Of a stretch of 64,000 nucleotides of DNA, positions 35,001 through 41,941 are shown piece by piece; the first letter of the stretch is position 1, and each line of letters begins with the position of its first letter. Source of the DNA: CAWUFC02 sp963921335. Lineage in GTDB: Bacteria > Pseudomonadota > Gammaproteobacteria > Pseudomonadales > Halieaceae. A program made the translations under genes and the position numbers. Under the pieces are notes generated by a model, which worked only from the letters and a program-made list of their open reading frames with translations, was not told the DNA's origin and ran no database searches. The stretch covers positions 2,294,001 to 2,358,000 of the forward strand of contig CAWUFC020000001.1 in assembly GCA_963921335.3 (NCBI GenBank), written 5' to 3'.

Positions 35001-35116
35001 TCTTTATGAGCATGGCCTGGGGTGTGGCCTTTGGTGGCCTGGTCACGCTGATCTTGCTGCCCATGCTGTATATGGCGGATCAGGATATCCGGACCAGGTT
35101 TGGTCGTTTTGGATGA
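32030..35116 (+). CDS. RND family efflux pump permease
   Basis: The 1,028-residue protein is a full-length AcrB/MdtB-type hydrophobe-amphiphile efflux permease. It has an N-terminal helix (NLSMVLVFALGWMTIADM), a first large periplasmic loop, the central helix bundle with the proton-relay aspartates in GGVILMLGILVDDAVVVSEN, a second loop after ALGMSTIRFSMFPDIDIDTV, and a C-terminal bundle (MGVTGIVGLMGVLVNDSLVL, FVGLVPTAYGILGENSY). It is coupled to the adaptor by ATGA. The substrate is not predictable. Confidence 0.92.
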   Translation: MQSVIAWFVHRPLLVNLSMVLVFALGWMTIADMRYEYSPYVELGIVNVTTVKAGAGPEEVELSISLPLEEELMEVDGIKKLYSNSMENLSVITIQLDPDVEERATVMREIQSAVDRAESRLPADLIDKPLIDELSTTSTPVMEVHVTGDVPEQTLRDMARQVSDGLREVDGVASVTKRGYRRPEMRILLEPEKLARLGIPHEEVIAAIQARNVRDSGGAVDSFLLEKKVVAVGQFETPEEVESVVIRANEPGNAVLIRDVATVVGGFEDWEVQSRIDGRMSIALVVTKKRRADELHTAAAVREFVAAQQMPAGVELVMSADVSRLTVNMLEVLSGNALLGLAAVFFLLCYFLQLRFALWVVVGIPFAVCLTFLLLDWTGNTLNFSSLGGVILMLGILVDDAVVVSENTQRLRGEGMDPIEASIQGAGQVVMPVTFSALTTILAFAPILMMDGENGDWMRPFPVAVILLLAASLLESQAFLPAHLAHVPRRGQVPERKRFEAIRTRYHGLIHNWLQHRYRTLALFILMFVAVMALGMSTIRFSMFPDIDIDTVLIKVELPPGSRFEETVDVVAQLEGEVRQFVDERDLLNVTSQVGHKDTNFFGATEGRNHAWALISVQLAPINDRQGDTTTRGIEQTLQAWADDMNAPYKLTVKAQDDMPVVGEDVQIEVISNGEERYAVAETLQAWLAEHPGILQTWSSYTPGKDVIDLDINHSLLVSRGLTVEQLVRAVRIAVDGLLVDELQTLDERVRFRLQLPHTEAGTLASLRNLPIINSRGEPIYLSAVADFKLRPGEANIKHYWGKRTVTVYGQIDEGNYGLAEVNDDLQAFIASQDYGLKYLSLRLVDTSINVDTVEAGEELSDAALMCVLLIFTALIILFNSLSQPIVVMLCLPFGVIGVVLAYSVQGMDIGIMGVTGIVGLMGVLVNDSLVLMHTLNEKRKAKGASLDEAEVAAVAKQRFRPIVITSITTFVGLVPTAYGILGENSYLTPIFMSMAWGVAFGGLVTLILLPMLYMADQDIRTRFGRFG

Positions 35117-35161
35117 AAATTCCTGATAGTGCCGTGATGGTAGTCAGAGTAAAATCTGGGT

Positions 35162-35368
35162 ATGAACATCGACAAAATGACAGTTGATGAAAAGCTCGAT
35201 CTTATCGAAGAGCTCTGGGAAAGCATTCGTCAAAATCCTCAATCGCTGGAACTAAATCCGGCGCAAAAGCAGGAGCTCGATCGCAGGCTGCAGGCACATG
35301 CCGAGGACGCCGAACCGGGAGAATCGTGGCAAGTGGTTAGGGAGAGGCTACTTAACAAATATAAATGA
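35162..35368 (+). CDS. Addiction-module antitoxin (TIGR02574/PF09720 type)
   Basis: The 68-residue protein begins MTVDEKLDLIEELWESI and contains LNPAQKQELDRRLQAHAED, the pattern of the small 'addiction module component' antitoxins. The C-terminal GESWQVVRERL is the usual toxin-binding segment. Its TGA overlaps the ATG of the toxin (ATGA). It neutralises the ParE/RelE-type toxin and usually represses the pair's own promoter. Confidence 0.85.
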   Translation: MNIDKMTVDEKLDLIEELWESIRQNPQSLELNPAQKQELDRRLQAHAEDAEPGESWQVVRERLLNKYK

Positions 35369-35655
35369 GTTACAGGATATCAATTCGCAGGGAAGCGGAA
35401 TTCGATATTCACGACGCGCAACAATACTACTGGAATTGTTTGCCAGGTCTGGATCTGGAATTTCTTGAAGCGCTTGATCTTGTATTTCAGCGGGCAGCTG
35501 ATAATCCCTTCCAATTTCCACTTGTATATAAAAATCTCAGACGCGCCATAGTTCCGCGTTTTTCTCACTTGGTTTTGTTCGCAATTGATGAAGATGTCGT
35601 TCGCGTATACGCGGTTATGCATCCCCGACGCGACCTGATGCAACATTTGAACTAG
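35365..35655 (+). CDS. ParE/RelE family toxin
   Basis: The 96-residue protein is a typical RelE/ParE fold toxin: MSYRISIRREAEFDIHDAQQYY, then a helix, RRAIVPRFSHLVLFAIDEDVVRVYAVMHPRRD at the end with the strand and the conserved arginines. It either cleaves mRNA on the ribosome or inhibits gyrase, and the subgroup cannot be fixed by eye. It forms an intact module with the upstream antitoxin, overlapping by four bases. Confidence 0.88.
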   Translation: MSYRISIRREAEFDIHDAQQYYWNCLPGLDLEFLEALDLVFQRAADNPFQFPLVYKNLRRAIVPRFSHLVLFAIDEDVVRVYAVMHPRRDLMQHLN

Positions 35656-35693
35656 GCACTACACTAAAGCAATAACAACAAAGGTAGCCGCCC

Positions 35694-37253
35694 ATGTTAT
35701 TGCACCAGTTCATGGAGTTTTACGCCCGGGAACATCCCGATGCGCCCTGTGTAGAGCTGGAAAACACCCAGCTGAACTATGCCCAGGCCAATGCCCGTGC
35801 CAACCAGATGGCCAACGCCTTTCTCGAGAAAGGATTGGGCAAGGGTGACCGGCTGGCCTGGATCGGCAAAAACAGCATCGAGATCATGTTGCTGTTTTAC
35901 GGCGGATCCAAGATTGGTGTGGTGCCCACGCCACTGAACTACCGGCTAGCGCCGCCGGAGTGGGCCTATATCGTTGATAACTGCACAGCAACGGTGCTGG
36001 TGTGTGAGGCGGAGTTCTGCGCGGGTATCGACAAGGTGCGTGACAAGCTGCCCAATATTGAGCATTTCATTTGCCTCGATGCTGAGGTCGACGGCTGGCA
36101 GTCCTTTGCCGGCTGGGTCAACGCCCAGCCCGAGCACAACCCCGAGCATGCCATACAGCCCTCCGATGAGCTCTATCAGATGTACACCTCGGGCACGACC
36201 GGTCTGCCCAAGGGCGCGGTGCTGACCCAGTACGCCATTGAAACCAATACCCGCCTGATGGTCATGCAGGCCGATATGCAGCTATTGAATACCCGCATCT
36301 GCCTGCCATTGCCCATGTATCACGCCGCGGCGGGTATCACCTATAAGAGCGTGGTGACCATGGGAGGCAGCGTCATCATTCATCGCGATTTTGACCCCAA
36401 CGCTGTGGTTTATGCGTTTGAGCATGCGGGGGTCACCAATGCCACGCTGGTGCCCGCCATGATCCAGGCCTGCCTGGTCATGGTTGAGGACATTGATAAA
36501 CGCAGTTTTCCCCATCTGCGGGCCATGGGTTACGGGGCCAGCCCCATCGCCGAGGAAACCCTCAAGCAGGCCATGAGCGTGTTTGGCTGCAAATTCATGC
36601 AGGCCTTCGGTATGACTGAGACCACGGCCATCGCGACCCAGCTGACCACCACGGCCCATCAGCGAGCCATTAATGGCGAACCCCATTTGCTGCAAAGTTG
36701 CGGGCGGCCGGCGGCCGGCACGCAGGTCAGGATCGTGGACGAAGAGCACGAAGAGGTTTCGCGTGGAGAAGTGGGGGAGATTGCTGTGAAAGGTCCCCAG
36801 CTGATGAAAGAGTACTGGCGTATGCCCGAGGCCACTGCAAATACGCTGGTCGATGGCTGGCTGTATACCGGCGATGCCGCGCGCATGGATGACGAGGGCT
36901 TTATCTACATTCAGGACCGCATCAAAGACATGATCGTCAGCGGCGGCGAGAACGTCTACCCCAAAGAGGTGGAAAACGCCCTGTTTGATCACGCCGACGT
37001 GGCCGATGCCGCGGTGATCGGTGTACCCGACGACACCTACGGCGAGGCCATACTCGCCTTTATTCAAACCCGAAGCGGCAACCCGATTGAAGCGGAGGAG
37101 CTGATCAGCTTTTGCCGGGAGCGCCTGGCAGGGTATAAAGTGCCCCGACAGTTTGAGTTTATTGAACTGATACCACGCAACGCCTCTGGCAAGGTGCTCA
37201 AGAAGGATCTGCGTGAACCCTATTGGCAAGGCAAGGAGCGACGAGTCGGGTGA
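35694..37253 (+). CDS. Fatty-acid/acyl-CoA ligase (AMP-binding)
   Basis: The 519-residue ANL-superfamily enzyme has the AMP-binding P-loop YTSGTTGLPKGAVLT, the adenine motif YGASPIAEE, GMTETT, the hinge region YTGDAARMDDEGFIYIQDRIKD, and the catalytic lysine in NASGKVLKKDL. It activates a carboxylic acid to its CoA thioester via acyl-AMP. Length and motifs fit medium- or long-chain acyl-CoA ligases. AAGGTAG precedes the ATG. Its stop overlaps the start of the CoA-transferase gene (GTGA), which suggests joint CoA-ester metabolism. Confidence 0.88.
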   Translation: MLLHQFMEFYAREHPDAPCVELENTQLNYAQANARANQMANAFLEKGLGKGDRLAWIGKNSIEIMLLFYGGSKIGVVPTPLNYRLAPPEWAYIVDNCTATVLVCEAEFCAGIDKVRDKLPNIEHFICLDAEVDGWQSFAGWVNAQPEHNPEHAIQPSDELYQMYTSGTTGLPKGAVLTQYAIETNTRLMVMQADMQLLNTRICLPLPMYHAAAGITYKSVVTMGGSVIIHRDFDPNAVVYAFEHAGVTNATLVPAMIQACLVMVEDIDKRSFPHLRAMGYGASPIAEETLKQAMSVFGCKFMQAFGMTETTAIATQLTTTAHQRAINGEPHLLQSCGRPAAGTQVRIVDEEHEEVSRGEVGEIAVKGPQLMKEYWRMPEATANTLVDGWLYTGDAARMDDEGFIYIQDRIKDMIVSGGENVYPKEVENALFDHADVADAAVIGVPDDTYGEAILAFIQTRSGNPIEAEELISFCRERLAGYKVPRQFEFIELIPRNASGKVLKKDLREPYWQGKERRVG

Positions 37254-38530
37254 CACAGTTTTGTAATAGCGCCCTGGAGGCAGTGGGCGCCATCCAGTCC
37301 GGCGACAAGGTCTGGGTGCACTCCATGGCGGCAACGCCGGTGGTTCTGCTCGAGGCACTGGCCCAGCATGCGCAAAACCATTCAGATATTCAGCTGTACC
37401 AGCTACATTTGGAAAACTCCGATGCCCTGTGTGCCCCGGAACTGGAGGGCCACCTACGTAACTGTGTGTTTTTTGCCGGCCGCGAAACCCGCAGCCTCAT
37501 CAACGAAGGCCGGGCTGACTACATCCCCATCTTCTTGTCAGAGATTCCCAGGCTGTTTCGCAACCGTGAACAGCATCTGGATGCAGCCATTATCCAGGTC
37601 AGCCCACCGGATGAGCACGGCAACTGCTCGCTGGGTATCTCGGTGGAGGCCACCAAGGCGGCGACGGAGGTGGCTGGCAAAGTCATTGCCCATATCAATC
37701 CGAATATGCCGCGCACCCACGGCGACAGCTTTATTCACTTGCGCGATATCGATTTCGCCTATGAGCAGGCGGAGCCCATGATCTGCCATGAGCGCAATGC
37801 CATCAGCGAGGTGAATCAGCGCATTGGCGAGCATGTGGCCAGCCTGATTCCCGATGGGGCCTGTCTGCAAATGGGGATCGGTGGTATCCCTGATGCAGTG
37901 CTGGCCTGCCTGGGTAATCATCGCGATCTGGGTATTCACACCGAGATGTTTTCTGACGGGGTTATTCCCCTGGTGGAGAGCGGTGTCATCAATAACCGGC
38001 TTAAACACTTTCACCAGGGCCGCATTGTGACCGGCTTCGTCATGGGCAGTCAGCAGCTCTATGATTTTGTCGATGACAATCCGCAGGTGCGGTTTATCGA
38101 TATTGAGTACGTGAACAAACCCACCATCATTGCCCGCAACGACAATATGGTGTCGATCAACTCCGCCCTGCAGATCGACTTTACCGGCCAGGTGTGCGCC
38201 GACTCGATCGGCATGAACATCTACTCAGGTGTCGGTGGACAGCTGGATTTTGTACTCGGTGCCATGCTCTCCAATGGGGGTAAGTCCGTGATTGCTCTGC
38301 CCAGCACTGCCAGCGGTGGGAAGTTATCGAGACTGGTGCCCCTGTTGTCACCGGGGGCGGGTGTGGTGACTACGCGTGCACATGTGGATTATGTGGTCAC
38401 CGAGTACGGTGTGGCTCACCTGCGTAACCGCTCGCTGATGGAGCGGGCCACCGACCTCATCGGCATTGCCCATCCGGACTTCCGCGAACCCCTCGAGAAA
38501 GAGATGTACGAGCTACTTGAACTCCCCTAA
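37250..38530 (+). CDS. Acetyl-CoA hydrolase/CoA-transferase family protein
   Basis: The protein has about 426 residues. The catalytic glutamate is Glu232 in LGIHTEMFSDGV, and family blocks such as GIGGIPDAVLACLGNH, NMVSINSALQIDFTGQVCADSIG and SGVGGQLDFVLGA match the 4-hydroxybutyrate/acetate CoA-transferase class. It transfers CoA between carboxylic acids or hydrolyses acyl-CoA. It starts at GTG 37250 within the TGA of the ligase gene. Together the two could activate and pass on an organic acid. Confidence 0.88.
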   Translation: MTQFCNSALEAVGAIQSGDKVWVHSMAATPVVLLEALAQHAQNHSDIQLYQLHLENSDALCAPELEGHLRNCVFFAGRETRSLINEGRADYIPIFLSEIPRLFRNREQHLDAAIIQVSPPDEHGNCSLGISVEATKAATEVAGKVIAHINPNMPRTHGDSFIHLRDIDFAYEQAEPMICHERNAISEVNQRIGEHVASLIPDGACLQMGIGGIPDAVLACLGNHRDLGIHTEMFSDGVIPLVESGVINNRLKHFHQGRIVTGFVMGSQQLYDFVDDNPQVRFIDIEYVNKPTIIARNDNMVSINSALQIDFTGQVCADSIGMNIYSGVGGQLDFVLGAMLSNGGKSVIALPSTASGGKLSRLVPLLSPGAGVVTTRAHVDYVVTEYGVAHLRNRSLMERATDLIGIAHPDFREPLEKEMYELLELP

Positions 38531-38550
38531 TCCCGCAAGTTGACACTAAA

Positions 38551-38567
38551 TGTGAAAATTCTTCACA
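38551..38567. promoter_or_regulatory. CRP-like inverted repeat upstream of the giant adhesin
   Basis: TGTGAAAATTCTTCACA is an inverted repeat with TGTGA and TCACA half-sites as in CRP/Vfr operators, but the spacer is 7 rather than 6 bp. It lies 20 nt after the CoA-transferase stop and about 240 bp before the adhesin start. With no T run it is unlikely to be a terminator. Confidence 0.35.
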
Positions 38568-38604
38568 AAACTGGTCAATCGCTGTACAACTTTTTGAAAA
38601 CCAC

Positions 38605-38632
38605 TTGCGAACAGGAATTTTGTAACTAAACT
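38605..38632 (+). promoter_or_regulatory. Candidate promoter of the giant adhesin
   Basis: TTGCGA (38605-38610) and TAAACT (38627-38632) are separated by 16 bp, a possible sigma-70 promoter with a weak -10. It lies about 170 nt before the adhesin ATG, leaving a long 5' leader that contains the hairpin at 38645-38676. Confidence 0.3.
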
Positions 38633-38644
38633 TCCTTAGCAATC

Positions 38645-38676
38645 GCTAACAGAACTAATAACAATTAGGCGTTAGC
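38645..38676 (+). promoter_or_regulatory. Hairpin in the adhesin leader
   Basis: GCTAAC (38645-38650) pairs with GTTAGC (38671-38676), enclosing a second stem CTAAT-AACA-ATTAG (38655-38668). The whole forms a 32-nt imperfect hairpin in the presumed 5' leader. It could be regulatory, or simply a spacer structure. Confidence 0.35.
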
Positions 38677-38803
38677 AAAGGAATGCAGCTGTTGTACAAG
38701 AATGTACCGAACAATCTGTTTTATCTCTGCCATCGGCTGTTGGCCAGGCACCTCTCTTTTCCAAATAAAATATATTTTTCAATAACTTAAGCAGGAAATC
38801 TCC

Positions 38804-41800
38804 ATGCCGTCTCAAGTTTCTATTGACCGAATTCAGCAAATGTACATCGCTTACTACGGCCGTCCCGCCGATCCGGACGGGCTAGAGTACTGGGCTGACA
38901 GGCTTGATGAAGCGGGGGGCTCACTGGAAGCCATCGTTAACTCATTCGGCACCTCTGCAGAGTTCACAGAACGCTATGGCGATCTTGGTTTTGCCGACCT
39001 GGTGAACAATTTGTATCAGCAGGCCTTTGACAGAAGCCCTGAACAGGACGGTCTGGATTTCTATGTCGACCGCTTGAATAAAAACGAGGCCAGCCTGGCC
39101 GATATTGCCGTGCAGATACTGGACGGCGCTCAGAATGATCATTTGGCCATTATTAGCAACAAGCTTTCGGTCGCAGCGGCATTCACAGCGAAGGTAGAAG
39201 AAGAGAATCTTGATTACAGTGGCAATGAGGCGGCTGAGGCAGCCAAGGCCATTTTAGGTGGTGTCACCGCAGACCCTGCGTCGGTGACCTCCGTGATCAA
39301 TGACATTGATAGCACTTTGGCCGATGTGCTGCCGCCTGCAGGGTCTGACGATGGAGAAGGTGACAGCGGTTCCGGCGGTGGCGGTGGCGGTGGCGCCGGA
39401 GGAGGTGCCGGGGGCGGCGGTGGTGGCCAGGTTCCTGAAGCCATTGTGGTCAGTTTGGATATCGCCGCTGCCGACGAGAATGTAGATACCGCAGCGGCAG
39501 ATGTTGTGGTCGGCACTCTCAGTGCGTCCAATATCGATAGCCCCAACTATGCCATTGTGGGTGGTAATGCCTCTGGCGTATTCCAAATTACGGGCGACAA
39601 GCTTCAAATCAAGCAGGGCGCCAGCCTCGATCATGAAACTGCGGGATCGTTTACCCTGACGATTTCTGCAGATAACGGCCAATCTGCCGGTCAAACGGCC
39701 ATCACAGTCACCATTACCGACGTTGATGAAGCACCCACGGCCATCGGTTTGTCTGCCGCAAGTGCCGCAGAAGAGGCGGGTACAGTAGCCATTGGCACCA
39801 TTTCAGTCACTGACGAAGACGACCCCAACAGCAGTTTCGGCAAATACACCTACAGCACCGACGATGCGCGCTTTCAGTTCAATAACGAGACCGGTGCCCT
39901 GAGCTTTGTGCCCGGCAACGGCGATCTGGATTTTGAAACCGAGCCCAGTGTGACCGTAAGAGTGACGGCGCAAAATGGCAACGGCCAGTCCATTGCAGAA
40001 AATTTCATCATCACGGTGACCGATGGTGACGATGAGCCTACGGCTATCAGTCTGTCGGCTGCGAATACCGATGAGAACACCACTGGTGTCACCATCGGCG
40101 TGGTTTCGGTTGCCGATGTGGATGTGCTGGCATCTTTTAATACCTATACCTATGCCACTGATGACGCTCGCTTTAGTGTCGACAACGCCACGGGTGCGTT
40201 GACTGCCAATACCGCCCTGAACCATGAAGCGGCGGAGACGGTTGATGTGCAGGTGACTGCTACCAGTTCGGGTGGGGAGGTGATTTCCAAGACATTCACC
40301 ATCAATGTGGCGGACAAAAACGAAGCTCCTACCGAAATAGCCTTGTCAGCCAATGCGGTAGCCGAGAATGCCGTTGCTGCAGATATTGGCGCAATCACCG
40401 TGACCGACCCAGACGATGCCGCCTCTGGCTTCGCTACCTACACCTACAGTACTGATGATGCCCGCTTTGAAGTTAGCGGCACCACTCTCAAACTGCGCGA
40501 CGGGGTATCGCTGGACTTTGAAACCGAAGCAACGGTTGATGTGCAGGTCACGGCGACCTCCAACGATGGCGATGTGATTGCCAAGACCTTCACCATCAAC
40601 GTCACCGATCTCACTGAGGGCTCGCTGGCGGATGGTTATATCAGGGGTGCGACCGTATTTCGTGACGCCAACGCCGACGGTATTTTCCAGGAAGATGTAG
40701 AGATTTCTGCAACCACCGACGACAAGGGCGATTTTGTCATCGAGGATGGTCCTGGTGATCTTATTGCCTTCGGCGGTATCGATATTTCCACGGGCCTGCC
40801 TTTTACCGGTCAGTTTTCTGCACCGGCCGATTCCGATGTCATTAACCCTCTAACAACGTTGGTCAAAGCGGTGGCCGATTCGGGTGATGCGAATGCGGAG
40901 GCCACCGTTAAGGCGGCCCTGGGCATCAATGACGTGGTCGATCTGAACACCTACGACCCGCTGGCTGCTGCTGCAAACGCTGATGATGCGACCTCCGCCA
41001 ACCTTGCTGTCGAAGTTATGGCAGCTGCAGCACAGGTTGCCAACGTACTTGAGCAGGCGGCCGTGGTCGTGGAGGCGGCAATTGCCGATACGGACGTTGT
41101 CGACAAAGAAGCTGCATTTGAAGCTGCGGCGACGGCTCTGGCATCAACAATTTCCGACGCAACAGGGACGGTGGACCTGGATGATGCCACGGTTGTTAGC
41201 TCGGTTGTCGTGGGTACGGCAACGGAGGTGGCAGAGCAAACCGATGATGCAACTTTTGACGATTCTACCTTTGAAAACACAGTAGCAGCCGTTGCAGAGA
41301 CGGCTGCGGCGGTTATTGCCAATGTGAACGCAGAGGTCACCGAAGCGGTTACTAATTTTGGTGATTCTGAAGATGCCCTGGCAGCGGTTATTGAAGTCGC
41401 CCAGGTGCAGAGAACGGTCAAGGAAGAAGCAGGTGTTCAGCAGCAGCTAGAGAACGCTGTGAAGGTGGTTGACGCCGCAGTAGAAGACGGCAATGACGCG
41501 AGCGCTGGTCTCGCTAGCGTCACGCAGATTGCTGAAAGCTTTGCAGACGAAGCGTTTGAAGCAGACCAGTCAGATGCCACTGTTAACGTTGTTGTGAATG
41601 AGATACGCGGCACTGTTCAGGAAATTCTCACGTTTTCTGAAGACGCCTTTAATGCGGTTGTTAATTACAACGCATCGCCTGAGGTCGATAGCCCCGTGCC
41701 GATCATCGTTGAAGATGACGGCGCCGCTATCACTGCAGCGATCCTCGCGGGTGATTTCGACGAAGGGCGGTTGGCCGAAGTGTCAGCGATCTTTGTGGAA

Positions 41801-41935
41801 AGCGGTGTGCTGACGGGCGACGCAGAGACTCTGTCGAATCTTCCTTCACTATCAACCCTCAGTACTGGCGACATCAGTGGCTCAATTCAGTTGTCAGATT
41901 CTGGTGAGAACATTCGGGACGCTAATCTCTTTTGA
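38804..41935 (+). CDS. Giant RTX-type adhesin, segment 1: DUF4214, Gly-rich linker, cadherin-like repeats (ends at in-frame TGA)
   Basis: This is the first segment of one continuous frame that runs 38804-60436 (about 7,210 codons) with only two in-frame stops. There is no Sec signal peptide. Residues 5-160 form a DUF4214 domain (MYIAYYGRPADPDGLEYW), followed by a poly-Gly linker (residues 189-208) and four cadherin-like repeats of about 100 residues (residues 211-605; DDARF, VQVTATS, INVTD). A small SdrD/carboxypeptidase-like fold (residues 605-680) precedes a long Ala-rich helical region. AGGAAAT precedes the ATG. The TGA at 41933 (codon 1044) falls inside a repeat that continues in the same frame, so it splits a single protein. 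Expected export is by a type I system, whose genes are not in the window. Confidence 0.85.
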   Translation: MPSQVSIDRIQQMYIAYYGRPADPDGLEYWADRLDEAGGSLEAIVNSFGTSAEFTERYGDLGFADLVNNLYQQAFDRSPEQDGLDFYVDRLNKNEASLADIAVQILDGAQNDHLAIISNKLSVAAAFTAKVEEENLDYSGNEAAEAAKAILGGVTADPASVTSVINDIDSTLADVLPPAGSDDGEGDSGSGGGGGGGAGGGAGGGGGGQVPEAIVVSLDIAAADENVDTAAADVVVGTLSASNIDSPNYAIVGGNASGVFQITGDKLQIKQGASLDHETAGSFTLTISADNGQSAGQTAITVTITDVDEAPTAIGLSAASAAEEAGTVAIGTISVTDEDDPNSSFGKYTYSTDDARFQFNNETGALSFVPGNGDLDFETEPSVTVRVTAQNGNGQSIAENFIITVTDGDDEPTAISLSAANTDENTTGVTIGVVSVADVDVLASFNTYTYATDDARFSVDNATGALTANTALNHEAAETVDVQVTATSSGGEVISKTFTINVADKNEAPTEIALSANAVAENAVAADIGAITVTDPDDAASGFATYTYSTDDARFEVSGTTLKLRDGVSLDFETEATVDVQVTATSNDGDVIAKTFTINVTDLTEGSLADGYIRGATVFRDANADGIFQEDVEISATTDDKGDFVIEDGPGDLIAFGGIDISTGLPFTGQFSAPADSDVINPLTTLVKAVADSGDANAEATVKAALGINDVVDLNTYDPLAAAANADDATSANLAVEVMAAAAQVANVLEQAAVVVEAAIADTDVVDKEAAFEAAATALASTISDATGTVDLDDATVVSSVVVGTATEVAEQTDDATFDDSTFENTVAAVAETAAAVIANVNAEVTEAVTNFGDSEDALAAVIEVAQVQRTVKEEAGVQQQLENAVKVVDAAVEDGNDASAGLASVTQIAESFADEAFEADQSDATVNVVVNEIRGTVQEILTFSEDAFNAVVNYNASPEVDSPVPIIVEDDGAAITAAILAGDFDEGRLAEVSAIFVESGVLTGDAETLSNLPSLSTLSTGDISGSIQLSDSGENIRDANLF

Positions 41936-41941
41936 GGGAAC

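Noticed and set aside
36282..37358. Minus-strand open frame of 358 codons inside the acyl-CoA ligase
   Set aside because: It is antisense to a clear AMP-binding ligase with all motifs. Composition is biased and no ribosome site or domain is present.
38551..38567. Terminator of the CoA-transferase gene
   Set aside because: The stem is only six pairs and no T run follows. An operator is the better reading.
40951..41421. Minus-strand Ala/Ser-rich frame inside the adhesin
   Set aside because: Mirror of the Ala-rich helical region of the adhesin. It is a low-complexity shadow.
41933..41935. Selenocysteine at TGA 41933 in the adhesin
   Set aside because: The position is a variable linker in a structural repeat with no redox motif or cysteines nearby, and a TAA interrupts the same protein at 47501.
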